Source: Phaseolus vulgaris (lineage: Eukaryota > Streptophyta > Magnoliopsida > Fabales > Fabaceae). Taken from it: 64,000 nt of DNA. Shown here piece by piece: positions 55,424 to 64,000 of this stretch (position 1 is the first letter of the stretch; each line of letters begins with the position of its first letter). Location: positions 10,778,653-10,842,652 of the forward strand of contig NC_023750.2 of the NCBI RefSeq assembly GCF_000499845.2, read 5' to 3'. Below the pieces are notes generated by a model. That model was not told the origin of the DNA, ran no database searches, and saw nothing but the letters and a program-made list of their open reading frames with translations. The position numbers were made by a program, and so were the translations under genes.

Positions 55424-56040
55424 AATCTATTTCTATTATCATTGATTAAAAAAAAAGGTTCATGTTGAAATCATGAATAAGTAAAGAAAATGGGGGAAAG
55501 TATTAAAGTCATAGAAATTGGTGATTAAATAGCACACATGTATTGTATTTGAATTCTATGTATTTTCTTCTTCTTTTAAGTGTGCATTTTTTTATCTAGA
55601 AAACCAATGTTTTTTTGGAAGCCCGGTTTCATTATAACCCTGCAGAAGACCTTAAGATTCATGTTTATGATGTGATTGTTATATAAAAGATGAAATGAAA
55701 AACAACTGTGATTTGTTAAATTCAGTGGACATAGAGAGAAACACTTACCTGTGAGAATATGAGAATAAAATCCTTGGTAAATTGTCATTTTATTATTTTA
55801 GTTATTATCCTGAAAGTTAATTGTATCTATATCTTGCTATATTTGAAGTTTGAAGCATTAAAAGTTTCTAATTCAATATGTACTTTAGTAAATAAAGTTG
55901 TTTTGATATTTGAACTCAAATATGATTTAATTACAAGGACAAACAAGATTCTATGTTGGGGGAAGTTCATAAGTGCCATTTTCAATAATATTTCAAACAA
56001 AAAGATAGACACTTATGGACTTTAATTGATAAAATAGTTA
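55424..56040. other. AT-rich spacer
   Basis: No gene or repeat was recognised; short frames at 55759-56025 have no domain. Confidence 0.5.
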
Positions 56041-56099
56041 TAATTCAACCCCTAATTTAGAAATTTGAATTTTTTTACTTATTTTTTTATCATAAGATG

Positions 56100-57445
56100 A
56101 ATGTGAACGATTTATTCCGAAATTTGTGATGATTTCAAGATTTTAGGGAAAAATGGAGAAAAAAGAGCTAAAGGAGGATGTACAAGTTAAAGACAAGATG
56201 AAAAGACAAAGTTGGAACATTGAAAACTCGTCCAAACTGCTCAAACTCATCTATATTGCTCAAACTCGCCCAAGACTCGCTTAAGCAAGTTCACTCTAGT
56301 GAAGTTGGTTTTTTCTCGTGAAACTCATTTAAGCAAATAATATCTCGCTTAAGCGAGATGTCACTTAGCCCAAGCCCAATTAGGTTAAATAAAAGGTGTG
56401 AGGCATAACTCTATACACCATTGGGAGGATATGGAGAGATACAAAACTCTAGAGGAGCCAACCTTCAAGGAGAAACACCCTGGATCTTATTTTCTTGTTT
56501 TTCATGCTTGTAATGGCCAATATGAGTGCCCAATTCTTTCCTTTGGAATTGAGAGTAATATCTTCAAACTCTTATGTATTGAAGTGATATTTATTTATAA
56601 CATTCAGTTCTTTTCTCAAAGCTTGAAACTATTCAAGATTTTGATCCTTAGATTTGACTTAAAAGTACTTCTATGTTTCTGACCTAAATGATAATGCTTC
56701 ACATATTTGAATGCTAGGAATAGATTTGAAATTTTAATTGCTATCAACATCTAATCTTAATGATGAAGAGCTTTTATAAATATGCGAGAAATCAATATTT
56801 AGGAGACTCTCTTAATAATTTTATATGCAAGAAATCGATATAAATGAATTTTATATGGGCATCATCATGAATCAAATGATAGAATATTATTATGCTTTTC
56901 AAAATACAAAAGAGTAATATGGATTAACGTCAATCCCAATTTTCCCAATTGAATCAACAAACTCTTATGTATGAAGTGATATTTATTTATAATATTCAAT
57001 TCTTAATTGATGATTGGTATTATCATTTTATTCTCAAAACTCGGAACCATTCATGATTTTGATCCTTAGAGACTAATTCTTTCCTTTGGGATTGAGAGTA
57101 AAATGTTCAAACTCTTACGTATTGAAGTGTTATTTATTTAAAACATTTAGCTCTTGATTGATGATTGGTATTATCATTTTATTCTCAAAGCTTGAAACTA
57201 TTCATGATTTTAATCCTTAAATTTTATTGGAAAGTACTTCTGAATATCTGACCTAAATGATAATGATTAACATATTCAAATGCTAGGAATAAATTTGAAA
57301 TGTCTAATCGTAATGATGAAGAGATTTTATAAATATTCGAGAAATCAATATCCAGGAGACTCTCTTAATAATTTTATATGTGAGAAATCGATATAAATGA
57401 ATTTTGTATGGGCATCATCATGAATCAGAGGATAGAATGTTATAT
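56100..57445 (+). repeat. Repeat K copy with diverged tandem ~380-bp units
   Basis: 56355-56610 matches the split repeat at 33760/46662. The unit from CAATTCTTTCCTTTGG to GGGCATCATCATGAATCA occurs at 56528-56875 and again at 57079-57428, with a partial third at 56945-57070. The short palindromic TCGCTTAAGCGAG lies at about 56343-56355. No coding region was seen. Confidence 0.65.
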
Positions 57446-58029
57446 GTTTGTAGTCATTGAAACTACAAACGAGTAAGAAGATATTATAGCTTTGTTTTAA
57501 AAATTGCATCACCAGCAAGCAATTTCTTTTTTTCTTTCTCTCTTATCTTTTTTCCCTTTCATTATGCTTTTTTCTTAATTTTATTATTTATGTCACGTTT
57601 TTAATTCAATTTTTATTTTTCTTATGAGGATCAAATAAATCATAATACTTAACAATCTACTTTTTTTTAATCTCGATAAGAATACGCAAATAAGAAAATA
57701 ATAAATAAAATTTTAAATTTGTAAAATTAAAAAAATTATGAATGATATGTTTTATACAATTTGATTATTGTTATAATTTAATTAATAAAATATTCGTTAA
57801 CAATTTTTATTTTTTTTGAATAATACGCATAAAGACATTTCGAATATCATTTTTATTTTTATTTGGTCTTCATTTTAAAGAAGAATTTAATGTTTTTTTC
57901 TTCTTTAAAACATATCTATAGATATAGATAAATAGATAGATAGATAATTTGATACTTAAACTATACCAATACAAAAAGACCTATATTTCATTTGAATAAA
58001 TATAAATACACATATGATAATATACGTAT
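57446..58029. other. AT-rich spacer
   Basis: No gene was seen. A short TAGA microsatellite lies at about 57915-57945. CGTAT at 58025-58029 is the left target duplication of the next element. Confidence 0.5.
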
Positions 58030-58649
58030 TGTATTGGCCATGAGTGTTGGGGACCTCGGTCCAAGCGTTTAGGTCAGCTCGGTTTTTTGGCCAGTATGGA
58101 CCTAAAAAGGTGGGTCATGAGCTCAATCCAGATGCTAGAAGACTACTCGAAAAAGATAATTACAATAGAAGGAATATTTTGATTGTTTATAATACATACG
58201 CTAATTAAATACCAATACAAGTTATTGAGAATAAAGTAGTTAGCACTCGAGAGTAAATGTGCATGTGAACAAAATGTTTTATTGTAGTTAAGCACCTGAA
58301 GATAAAGGTGCACGTAAGCAATATGTTCTTCTGTTATGATTATATGTTTTCTATTGAAATTATATTCTCCCTATTGAAATCTTGCTCAGTTGAGATTGGA
58401 GAAAACCGTTGAAGGGATATCTATAAAAGAGCTTGAGACCCCTAATAAAGGTATGTTGTTTATGAATACTTGAGACTGAAACTGATTTGATATTTTGAAA
58501 TGCTCTCACTGACTTGATTGTCGAGGTGTGATCAACAGGTAGAGCCTCTTTTGTCCCACTAGAACACCAAGTACCTCGAGACACTAATTGGAGACAAATC
58601 AGAAAAAGATCTTGTCCATTCAATCCGTCAAAAATCACCGACAAAAACA
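58030..58649 (+). mobile_element. Solo gypsy-like LTR
   Basis: TGTATTGGCCATGAGTG to CCGACAAAAACA, 620 bp, with a perfect target duplication CGTAT (58025-58029, 58650-58654). TATA-like CTATAAAAGAG lies near 58421 and a U5-like ACTTGATTGTCGAGGTG near 58509. The 3' end equals that of the LTR at 49810-50589. Confidence 0.85.
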
Positions 58650-58654
58650 CGTAT

Positions 58655-59062
58655 AATAATAATAATAAAGAAATTGCGAAGATCGCTTGTATTTCCGTAG
58701 TTATGATAAAAGAATTTAATGTTAATTTAATGTTAATTTGGATGTATCATATATATTATATATAAATATATTTTTTTTTATGTTAAGTCACTTAAAGTAT
58801 CTAATTGTCTAACCATTTACTCAATACCTCGATCAGATTAGTGCTTTGAACCAATCTTCACAAACATTGAAGAGTATGGTTAAATCCATCATCTTATATC
58901 TAGCATTTTAATTTTAAAATACATTTAAATAATTATAATAATAATAAACTTCTTTTACTTAAGTATCATTCTTTAAATAAAAAGTTTACGACATCTTATA
59001 ATGTTGACATATGACGTGTAATATTCACTTATTTTCATAAAGGTATTACACATGTTGTTCAC
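58655..59062. other. AT-rich spacer
   Basis: No feature was recognised. Confidence 0.5.
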
Positions 59063-60161
59063 TTTGGGTGGCAATGCGGGCTGGCCCGTCCCGTATAGGT
59101 CTGTCTCGCATTTGGCCTGCAAAAAGCGGGTCGGGTTGGCCCGTCCCGCATAAAATTTGTGAGTTGATTTTTCTAACCCGTTCCGCATAAGGGTTGACCC
59201 GCGGGTCTGCGGGCCAGTCCGCATAAGAAATATTTATTAAAAAACAATTTTTTAAATCAAAATTTTGATTTTTTTTTATTTAGATGCATTAGGTAAATGA
59301 TGTCATAATATTATTTTCATGAAACATGCATTATAAGATGTTATTAAAAATTTCAGAATGTAAAATATGAGGCTACATGAAGAAAATATGGGAGTGTAGA
59401 AAAACAAATATACATTTTAAAGTTATGCGGGCCAACCCGCCCCGCCCGCACTTGGCCCGCGCAGACTGCAGGTTATGTGGGGCGGGCCTAAACGGGCCAG
59501 CGGATTGAAATAAACAGGCAATTTCTTCCTGTACCCCTACATTTTTCTTCCTGCACCCCCACAATTTTGTAAATTCCGAATCTGACCCCACAATTTCGGG
59601 ATCTGGGAGTGTGCTACGGTTCATCAATCTGGAAGTGAATCATGTTGCATTCCGGATAAGGGGGGTGTTCTGGAAGCAAAGTTTGCATAAATTGATTTCC
59701 ATATTGCTAAATCTGAAAGCCTAATTTCTATTACGGATTGGTAGATCCGGAATGATTTTTTTCAATTATGGATTTCTGAATCTGGAATGCTTATTTTGAA
59801 TTACGGATTTGCGGATCCGGAATGGTTTTTTCAATTATGGATGTTTTGCATTTTTTTATTTTGGATTAACACTATCATTCATGTACTACCGGAAGCATCA
59901 ATCCCGGAGATTACCGGATGCGCCAATCCAAAAATTTACCAGAAGCGTGAATCTGAAAATTTACCGGATTTCATAATCCGAAATACAAAAAAAAATATAC
60001 AATTTATATAGGGATAGTTTTGTCTTTGCACAACCTTATGGGGGTACAGGAAGAAAAATGTAGGTGTGTAGAAAGAAACTGTCAAATAAACAATCCACCC
60101 TGCATTTTTTTCAGCGCGCCATGGACCGACCCGCATGGCCCGCTCCACTTTGTCACCCCTA
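59063..60161. mobile_element. hAT-like element with GC-rich ends, split by a MITE
   Basis: The left end TTTGGGTGGCAATGCGGGC and the right end (reverse complement TAGGGGTGACAAAGTGGAGC) are of the TAGGGGTG-type seen in plant hAT elements. Both inner arms are rich in GCGGGCCGGCCCG-type words (59075-59215, 59425-59505, 60108-60150). No clear 8-bp duplication was found. Confidence 0.5.
59517..60083. mobile_element. Mutator-type MITE with long inverted repeats
   Basis: About 50 bases at the left end (GGCAATTTCTTCCTGTACCC, then CTACATTTTTCTTCCTGCAC) are mirrored at the right end (reverse complement GACAGTTTCTTTCTACACAC, then CTACATTTTTCTTCCTGTAC). A perfect 9-bp target duplication AAATAAACA (59508-59516, 60084-60092) is the Mutator hallmark. 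The 567-bp element has internal repeats of GGATCCGGAATG/TTACGGATTTG words and no ORF. Confidence 0.88.
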
Positions 60162-60304
60162 CCCAATCCTATACCTCACTTGTTATAGATAAAAACAATT
60201 AATTTCATTAAAATATTTTAAAGTTTTAAAACTAAAAATTTCAACACACATAAATACCTCTTTAAAAGATTTGCGTAATTCTAATTTTTCATGTGCTATT
60301 CCAC

Positions 60305-60400
60305 GAATATATATTATTCTATTATTATTATTAATATTATTATTATTAATAATAATATTATTATTATTATTATTATCGTTATGGATATTATTATTATTAT
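60305..60400. repeat. TTA/AAT microsatellite upstream of the ferroportin gene
   Basis: ATTATT runs with partial inverted symmetry (ATTATTAATAATAATATTAT) lie about 240-330 bases upstream of the start codon. Confidence 0.85.
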
Positions 60401-60419
60401 TGTTGATGATGTATCATTG

Positions 60420-60659
60420 ACTAGCATTATCATCTAGAGACAATTACAACAAAAACTGCATGTTGCTTGCTCAAGAGTTTAATGGTCAAAGGGAGTGAAA
60501 GAAAGGGAAGAATCTGTTATGGAAGAAAGCATCACATTGACTATCATTATCATCTAGAGACAATTACAACAAAAATTGCATGTTTCTTGCTCAAGAGTTT
60601 AATGGTCTAAGGGAGTGAATGAAAAGGAAGAATCTGATATGGAAGAAAGCATCACATTG
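60420..60659 (+). repeat. 120-bp tandem duplication of ferroportin leader and start codon
   Basis: The block from CTAGCATTATCATCTAGAGA to GAAGAAAGCATCACATTGA (60420-60539) repeats at 60540-60659 with few changes. Each copy ends with ATGGAAGAAAGCATCACATT. The second copy runs into the real coding sequence. Confidence 0.92.
60519..60557 (+). CDS. Upstream ORF in the ferroportin leader
   Basis: The first copy of the duplicated start gives ATG GAA GAA AGC ATC ACA TTG, the same first seven codons as the main protein. It then reads ACT ATC ATT ATC ATC and stops at TAG (12 residues). If the transcript includes it, it would reduce or modulate translation from 60639. Confidence 0.55.
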   Translation: MEESITLTIIII

Positions 60660-60754
60660 ACAAGAGAGCCTCTTCTTCCCGAACAACAACAAACTCCATC
60701 TTCTCTAATTAATCATTTGTATATTGGTCACTTCTTAGCAAGATGGGATGCCAG
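60639..60754 (+). CDS. IREG: Ferroportin exon 1
   Basis: MEESITLTREPLLPEQQQ to FLARWDAR (last codon split); donor CCAG|GTTTTT. The ATG in the second leader copy is used because only it stays open into the family sequence. Confidence 0.88.
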
Positions 60755-63700
60755 GTTTTTCTTTCACCTCTCACCATTGATTTAATTGTTTTAACTCAAA
60801 TATTATTGATAGGTCACTAATCACTATTGTTTCCGGCGCTTAATTGATTTCACTTTTACAAGAATGCAAAGAAAAATTTCCTTTGTCTTCTTTATAGTTT
60901 TTAAAATCTCCCTGAATAGGAGGAGAATGGGTTTCTGCCGTATTACCAAAACGGATTAATTGAAATGGTTGTTTGTCTTATGAAATGAGAAATTTTTTAG
61001 TGGGATGTGATATTTAACTGTATCAATTACCCCTAATTGTACCATCCTGGGAAATATACCACATTAGATAAGATATAATATACATGCATGGAAGGTGTCT
61101 GGGAGTTAGTTACTTAATGAATTAGGAACATTCTGTCTTGGCTTGAGAGTTGAGATTTTCAAAATCACTGATTCCAAGGGAATGGGTTGCACTATTTTGT
61201 TTGGTTTGGGTTTTACTGGTTTAATTCACTGTGCCTCTGTGTTTTCAGGATGTGGGAGTTCTCTGTTGGTTTATATATGGTCAACATATGGCCAGACTCT
61301 TTGTTGTATGCAGCAATATATGGTGCCGTTGAATCTGCCTCCATTGCACTGTTTGGCCCCATAATTGGAAGATGGGTTGATAAGTTGTCTTATGTGAAGG
61401 TGTGAGACCAAAGTCTTGCTAATTATTTTATCTGCTTTTATGCAAAGGCTACTAGTGCTTCTGACCTGTAAAGCTTTCTGTCCTTTTGCTAAAAGCTAAA
61501 CGATAACTTCAGATCTTTTCTATTCTACTTGTCTTCATAGAATTATGGGTCCATTATTGACAGGTCTATCTTTTTTCCCCTTTACTTTTATGTGGGTATG
61601 AATGAAGAGGCCCAAAAAACGGAAAGAAATGGGTAAAGAGAGGATTATATAAGTGAAACTGCTTATAAATCTGATGCCATAAAATTTTGATCAAGATGTG
61701 AAGTCTTTGCTTAAACCGTTGGTTCATTCTGCTTTTGGACTTCCTCTATCCATCAGATTCTTTGTTTAAGTCCTTAGATTCTACCAGCATATGCATGTGA
61801 AATGCCAAAATCATTTCAAGAATTATCTAAAGAATAAGAGATGAACAAAATTCAAAGATAAAAAAGTATATAGCAATATCTGACACAGGTAGCTTTAGTT
61901 ATTTAAATTTGGTTCTTAATTATTTTATTATGAATATCAAGGTGTCTTTGGTGAAGTAACTCTGTCAGCATACTTTATTGGCAGGTTTTGCGGTTGTGGC
62001 TGGTGACACAAAATCTCTCTTTTGTTATTGCTGGGACAGCTGTAATTGTTTTACTTGTCAACTCATCTTTGAAGTTTACAAATTTTTCAGCTTTCATATT
62101 ACTGTCATGGACCATCAATATCTGTGGTGGAATTGGTGTGCTTTCTACTCTTGCTGGTACAATCTTGATTGAAAGAGAATGGTAAAATTAGTTGTTGTCT
62201 TTACTATGTCTCAAATTTGCAACTCAGAAGAATATTATTTATTCCAACTTTTTTCTGGTTTTCAAGTAGTTTAATTGTGCACAGTAAAGGAAAAATGGTA
62301 TTTCAAAGCATGATTAGCACCTCTATTATGTCACTTCAGAATGTAATGCCTTTGCTTATGTTACATAATCTAATGTCTTAAATTTAACTGAATCATGAGG
62401 GATGCTTAATTAACTGGAGAAAAATATTTTTGTCAAGAACATGATGTTATTCTTGTTTCTATTATACAGGTTGTTAGTTATAGCAGAAGGTCAACCCCCA
62501 GAATTGCTGACAAAGATGAATTCAGTTATAAGACGCATTGATCTAACTTGCAAGCTTCTTGCTCCTGTTATTACTGGGTTTATAATAAGCTTTGTATCAC
62601 TAAAAGCATCTGCCATAACATTAGTACTGTGGAATACTGTGTCCGTTTGGGTGGAGTATTGGCTTTTTACATCTGCATATAATGGGATTCCAGCATTAGG
62701 CCAAAGTAGCCAGAGGAGGATGGCAAGACTTTCACAAAGTGATCAACATAAAAACAATCCAACTTTGGAGGAAGATAGCTTGCTTTCTGTTATTGGTGGT
62801 AGCTCAGAAATGGTGGATAGAAAAAGCAGTAAAAAACTTTGTGAGAAGATTTCAGAAATTCCTTATGTTGCTGCGTGGAAAGTTTATCTAAAGCAAGAAG
62901 TTGCCCTTCCTGGACTAGCTCTGGCTTTGCTATTTTTCACTGTACTCAGGTGAAAGCCTACAAAAAAAAGTGTAGCAAGTAAATATTACACGAAAAAAAA
63001 AAAAGACTAACCAGAATTAGCCTTTCCCACTAATGCTTAAAATATCCAGTTTATTTATGAAGCAGGTCAGAAACATGTCTTGCATTTTATTTTTTTTGCT
63101 GTTTGTCGGGCATGAAGAGTTGTTAGAATCAAGATAAATATATTTTTTCTCTTTTAAAATTCTAATAAGAGTCATTGATAAAACTTCAATTTTTGCCTCA
63201 GCTTTGGAACTTTGATGACAGCCAACTTAGAATGGGAAGGCATACCTGCATATGTTATTGGAATAGCAAGAGGAATAAGTGCTGCGATTGGAATTGCTGC
63301 AACAGTTGCATATCCTGTGCTACAGTCTCAAATATCAACTATTAGAACAGGACTTTGGTCTGTATGGTCTCAGGTATAAATTTAGTAATGAATGGCTCTA
63401 GAATGTTCTGTATAAATGACATGAGTACCAGTCAAATACTCAATTTTCTGTGAACTGAAAAAAAATGTATTATTGATATGACATTAGTATATAGGTTGTT
63501 TGATTAAATGGGTTATTTCTAACGATCTGTGTTGTCCTTGTTCATGTATGTTGTGCATTCAATTGCAGTGGACTTGCCTCCTTCCATGTATAGCTGCAAT
63601 ATGGATCCAAAGTGGCTGTCTATCATCATATATTCTTATGGGAAGTGTAGCCATTTCTCGGCTTGGATTGTGGATGTTTGATTTGTCTCTGCTTCAACAA

Positions 63701-63960
63701 ATGCAGGCAAGAAATTACCCTTATTACCTGAAGTTACTTAAATTTTCCTAAATCTTTTTTTAACAAAATGTCTATGATCAATCACTGAAGTTATCTTTCT
63801 TAATAATCATCTTGGCCTGACTTTTGTTTCATTAACTTTTTTCGTACAGGATCTTGTTCCTGAATCTGATCGTTTGATTGTTGGGGGTGTTCAGAACTCA
63901 CTTCAGTCTTTGATGGATTTATTGGCCTATGTAATGGGAATCGTAATATCTGATCCACGG
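60639..63960 (+). CDS. IREG: Ferroportin (SLC40/IREG family metal exporter), 3' end outside window
   Basis: Ferroportins export Fe2+ and related metals (cobalt, nickel) from plant cells or into vacuoles. Exons 60639-60754, 61249-61399, 61985-62181, 62470-62949, 63202-63373, 63569-63706 and 63850-63960 join in frame to 455 codons. Family stretches seen in order are LYIGHFLARWDARMWEFSVG, AAIYGAVESASIALFGPIIG, GVLSTLAGTILIEREW, PPELLTKMNSVIRRIDL, TGFIISFVSLKASAIT, WEGIPAYVIGIARGISAAIG, SRLGLWMFDLSLLQQMQ and DLVPESDRLIVGGVQNSLQS. About ten hydrophobic segments are visible, with a hydrophilic loop around residues 230-290 (SSQRRMARLSQSDQ). No stop interrupts it. About 40-50 C-terminal residues should lie beyond the window. 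Whether it is the plasma-membrane or vacuolar type cannot be settled here. Confidence 0.93.
61249..61399 (+). CDS. IREG: Ferroportin exon 2
   Basis: Acceptor TTTTCAG; MWEFSVGLYMVNIW to DKLSYVK; donor AAG|GTGTGA. Confidence 0.92.
61985..62181 (+). CDS. IREG: Ferroportin exon 3
   Basis: Acceptor TTGGCAG; VLRLWLVTQNLSFVIAG to TILIERE plus a split Trp codon; donor ATG|GTAAAA. Confidence 0.92.
62470..62949 (+). CDS. IREG: Ferroportin exon 4
   Basis: Acceptor TATACAG; LLVIAEGQPPELLTKMNS to LALALLFFTVL; donor TCAG|GTGAAA. It encodes the long hydrophilic loop. Confidence 0.93.
63202..63373 (+). CDS. IREG: Ferroportin exon 5
   Basis: Acceptor GCCTCAG; FGTLMTANLEWEGIPAYV to RTGLWSVWSQ; donor CAG|GTATAA. 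Confidence 0.93.
63569..63706 (+). CDS. IREG: Ferroportin exon 6
   Basis: Acceptor ATTGCAG; WTCLLPCIAAIWIQSG to LSLLQQMQ. The following intron begins GCAAGA rather than GT, a GC-AG intron. Confidence 0.9.
63850..63960 (+). CDS. IREG: Ferroportin exon 7 (last exon in window)
   Basis: Acceptor CGTACAG; DLVPESDRLIVGGVQNSL to GIVISDPR; donor CGG|GTGAGT. The gene continues past 64000. Confidence 0.9.
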
Positions 63961-64000
63961 GTGAGTTTTTAAACATCCATGTCCTACCCAAAAGATTTTT

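Noticed and set aside
59063..60161. 8-bp target duplication for the hAT-like element
   Set aside because: Flanks TTGTTCAC and CCCAATCC do not match; the element call rests on its ends only.

Overview
This is plant nuclear DNA. Two spliced host genes lie at its edges and about 45 kb of nested, mostly broken transposable elements fill the space between. AT-rich intergenic DNA, gene structure and the retroelement types suggest a papilionoid legume (Phaseoleae-like); this is inference, since no species marker was seen.

Host genes. (1) A SABATH-family carboxyl methyltransferase runs on the minus strand from 16663 to 848. Its four exons join in phase to 368 residues, but intron 3 (1214-14727) has grown to 13.5 kb through transposon insertions. 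(2) A ferroportin (SLC40/IREG-type metal exporter) runs on the plus strand from 60639. Seven exons (455 codons) lie in the window and the last part is beyond the right edge. Its 5' leader carries a 120-bp tandem duplication that copies the start codon and creates a small upstream ORF.

Intron 3, left to right: an RNase H-like LINE fragment; a 2.0-kb non-autonomous CACTA element with 3-bp target duplications, stuffed with an AAT/TTA array and a piece of gypsy LTR; a second RNase H-like fragment; and the 3' part of a Tat-like gypsy element carrying an antisense ORF. A 5-kb gag-protease gypsy element (7080-12054) is nested inside that Tat-like fragment.

From 17 to 33 kb: a Mutator-like element with long inverted repeats; a hAT-like element holding a 26-bp GC-rich minisatellite; a 9.1-kb Tat-like gypsy element on the minus strand (20180-29298) with gag, an antisense ORF and both LTRs but no pol, interrupted by a truncated copia element (itself hit by a solo LTR) and a solo copia LTR; then a truncated copia gag plus LTR.

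From 34 to 47 kb: a minus-strand Sirevirus-like copia element (33904-46661) whose interior has been replaced by a gypsy fragment and by a plus-strand copia element. That plus-strand element has a nearly complete integrase-RT-RNase H and a long extra ORF (39877-41031) between pol and the 3' LTR. From 47 to 54 kb: a decayed CACTA transposon with transposase-associated and Ulp1-like remnants, split by nested LTRs. From 54 to 60 kb: solo LTRs, diverged tandem repeats, and a Mutator-type MITE nested in a hAT-like element.

Overall pattern: seven solo LTRs with recognisable target duplications show heavy LTR-LTR recombination. Several Sirevirus-like copies share a near-palindromic motif around AACAACCGGTTGTT that recurs more than 20 times in LTR and coding sequence. 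No tRNA, rRNA or CRISPR array was recognised by reading.
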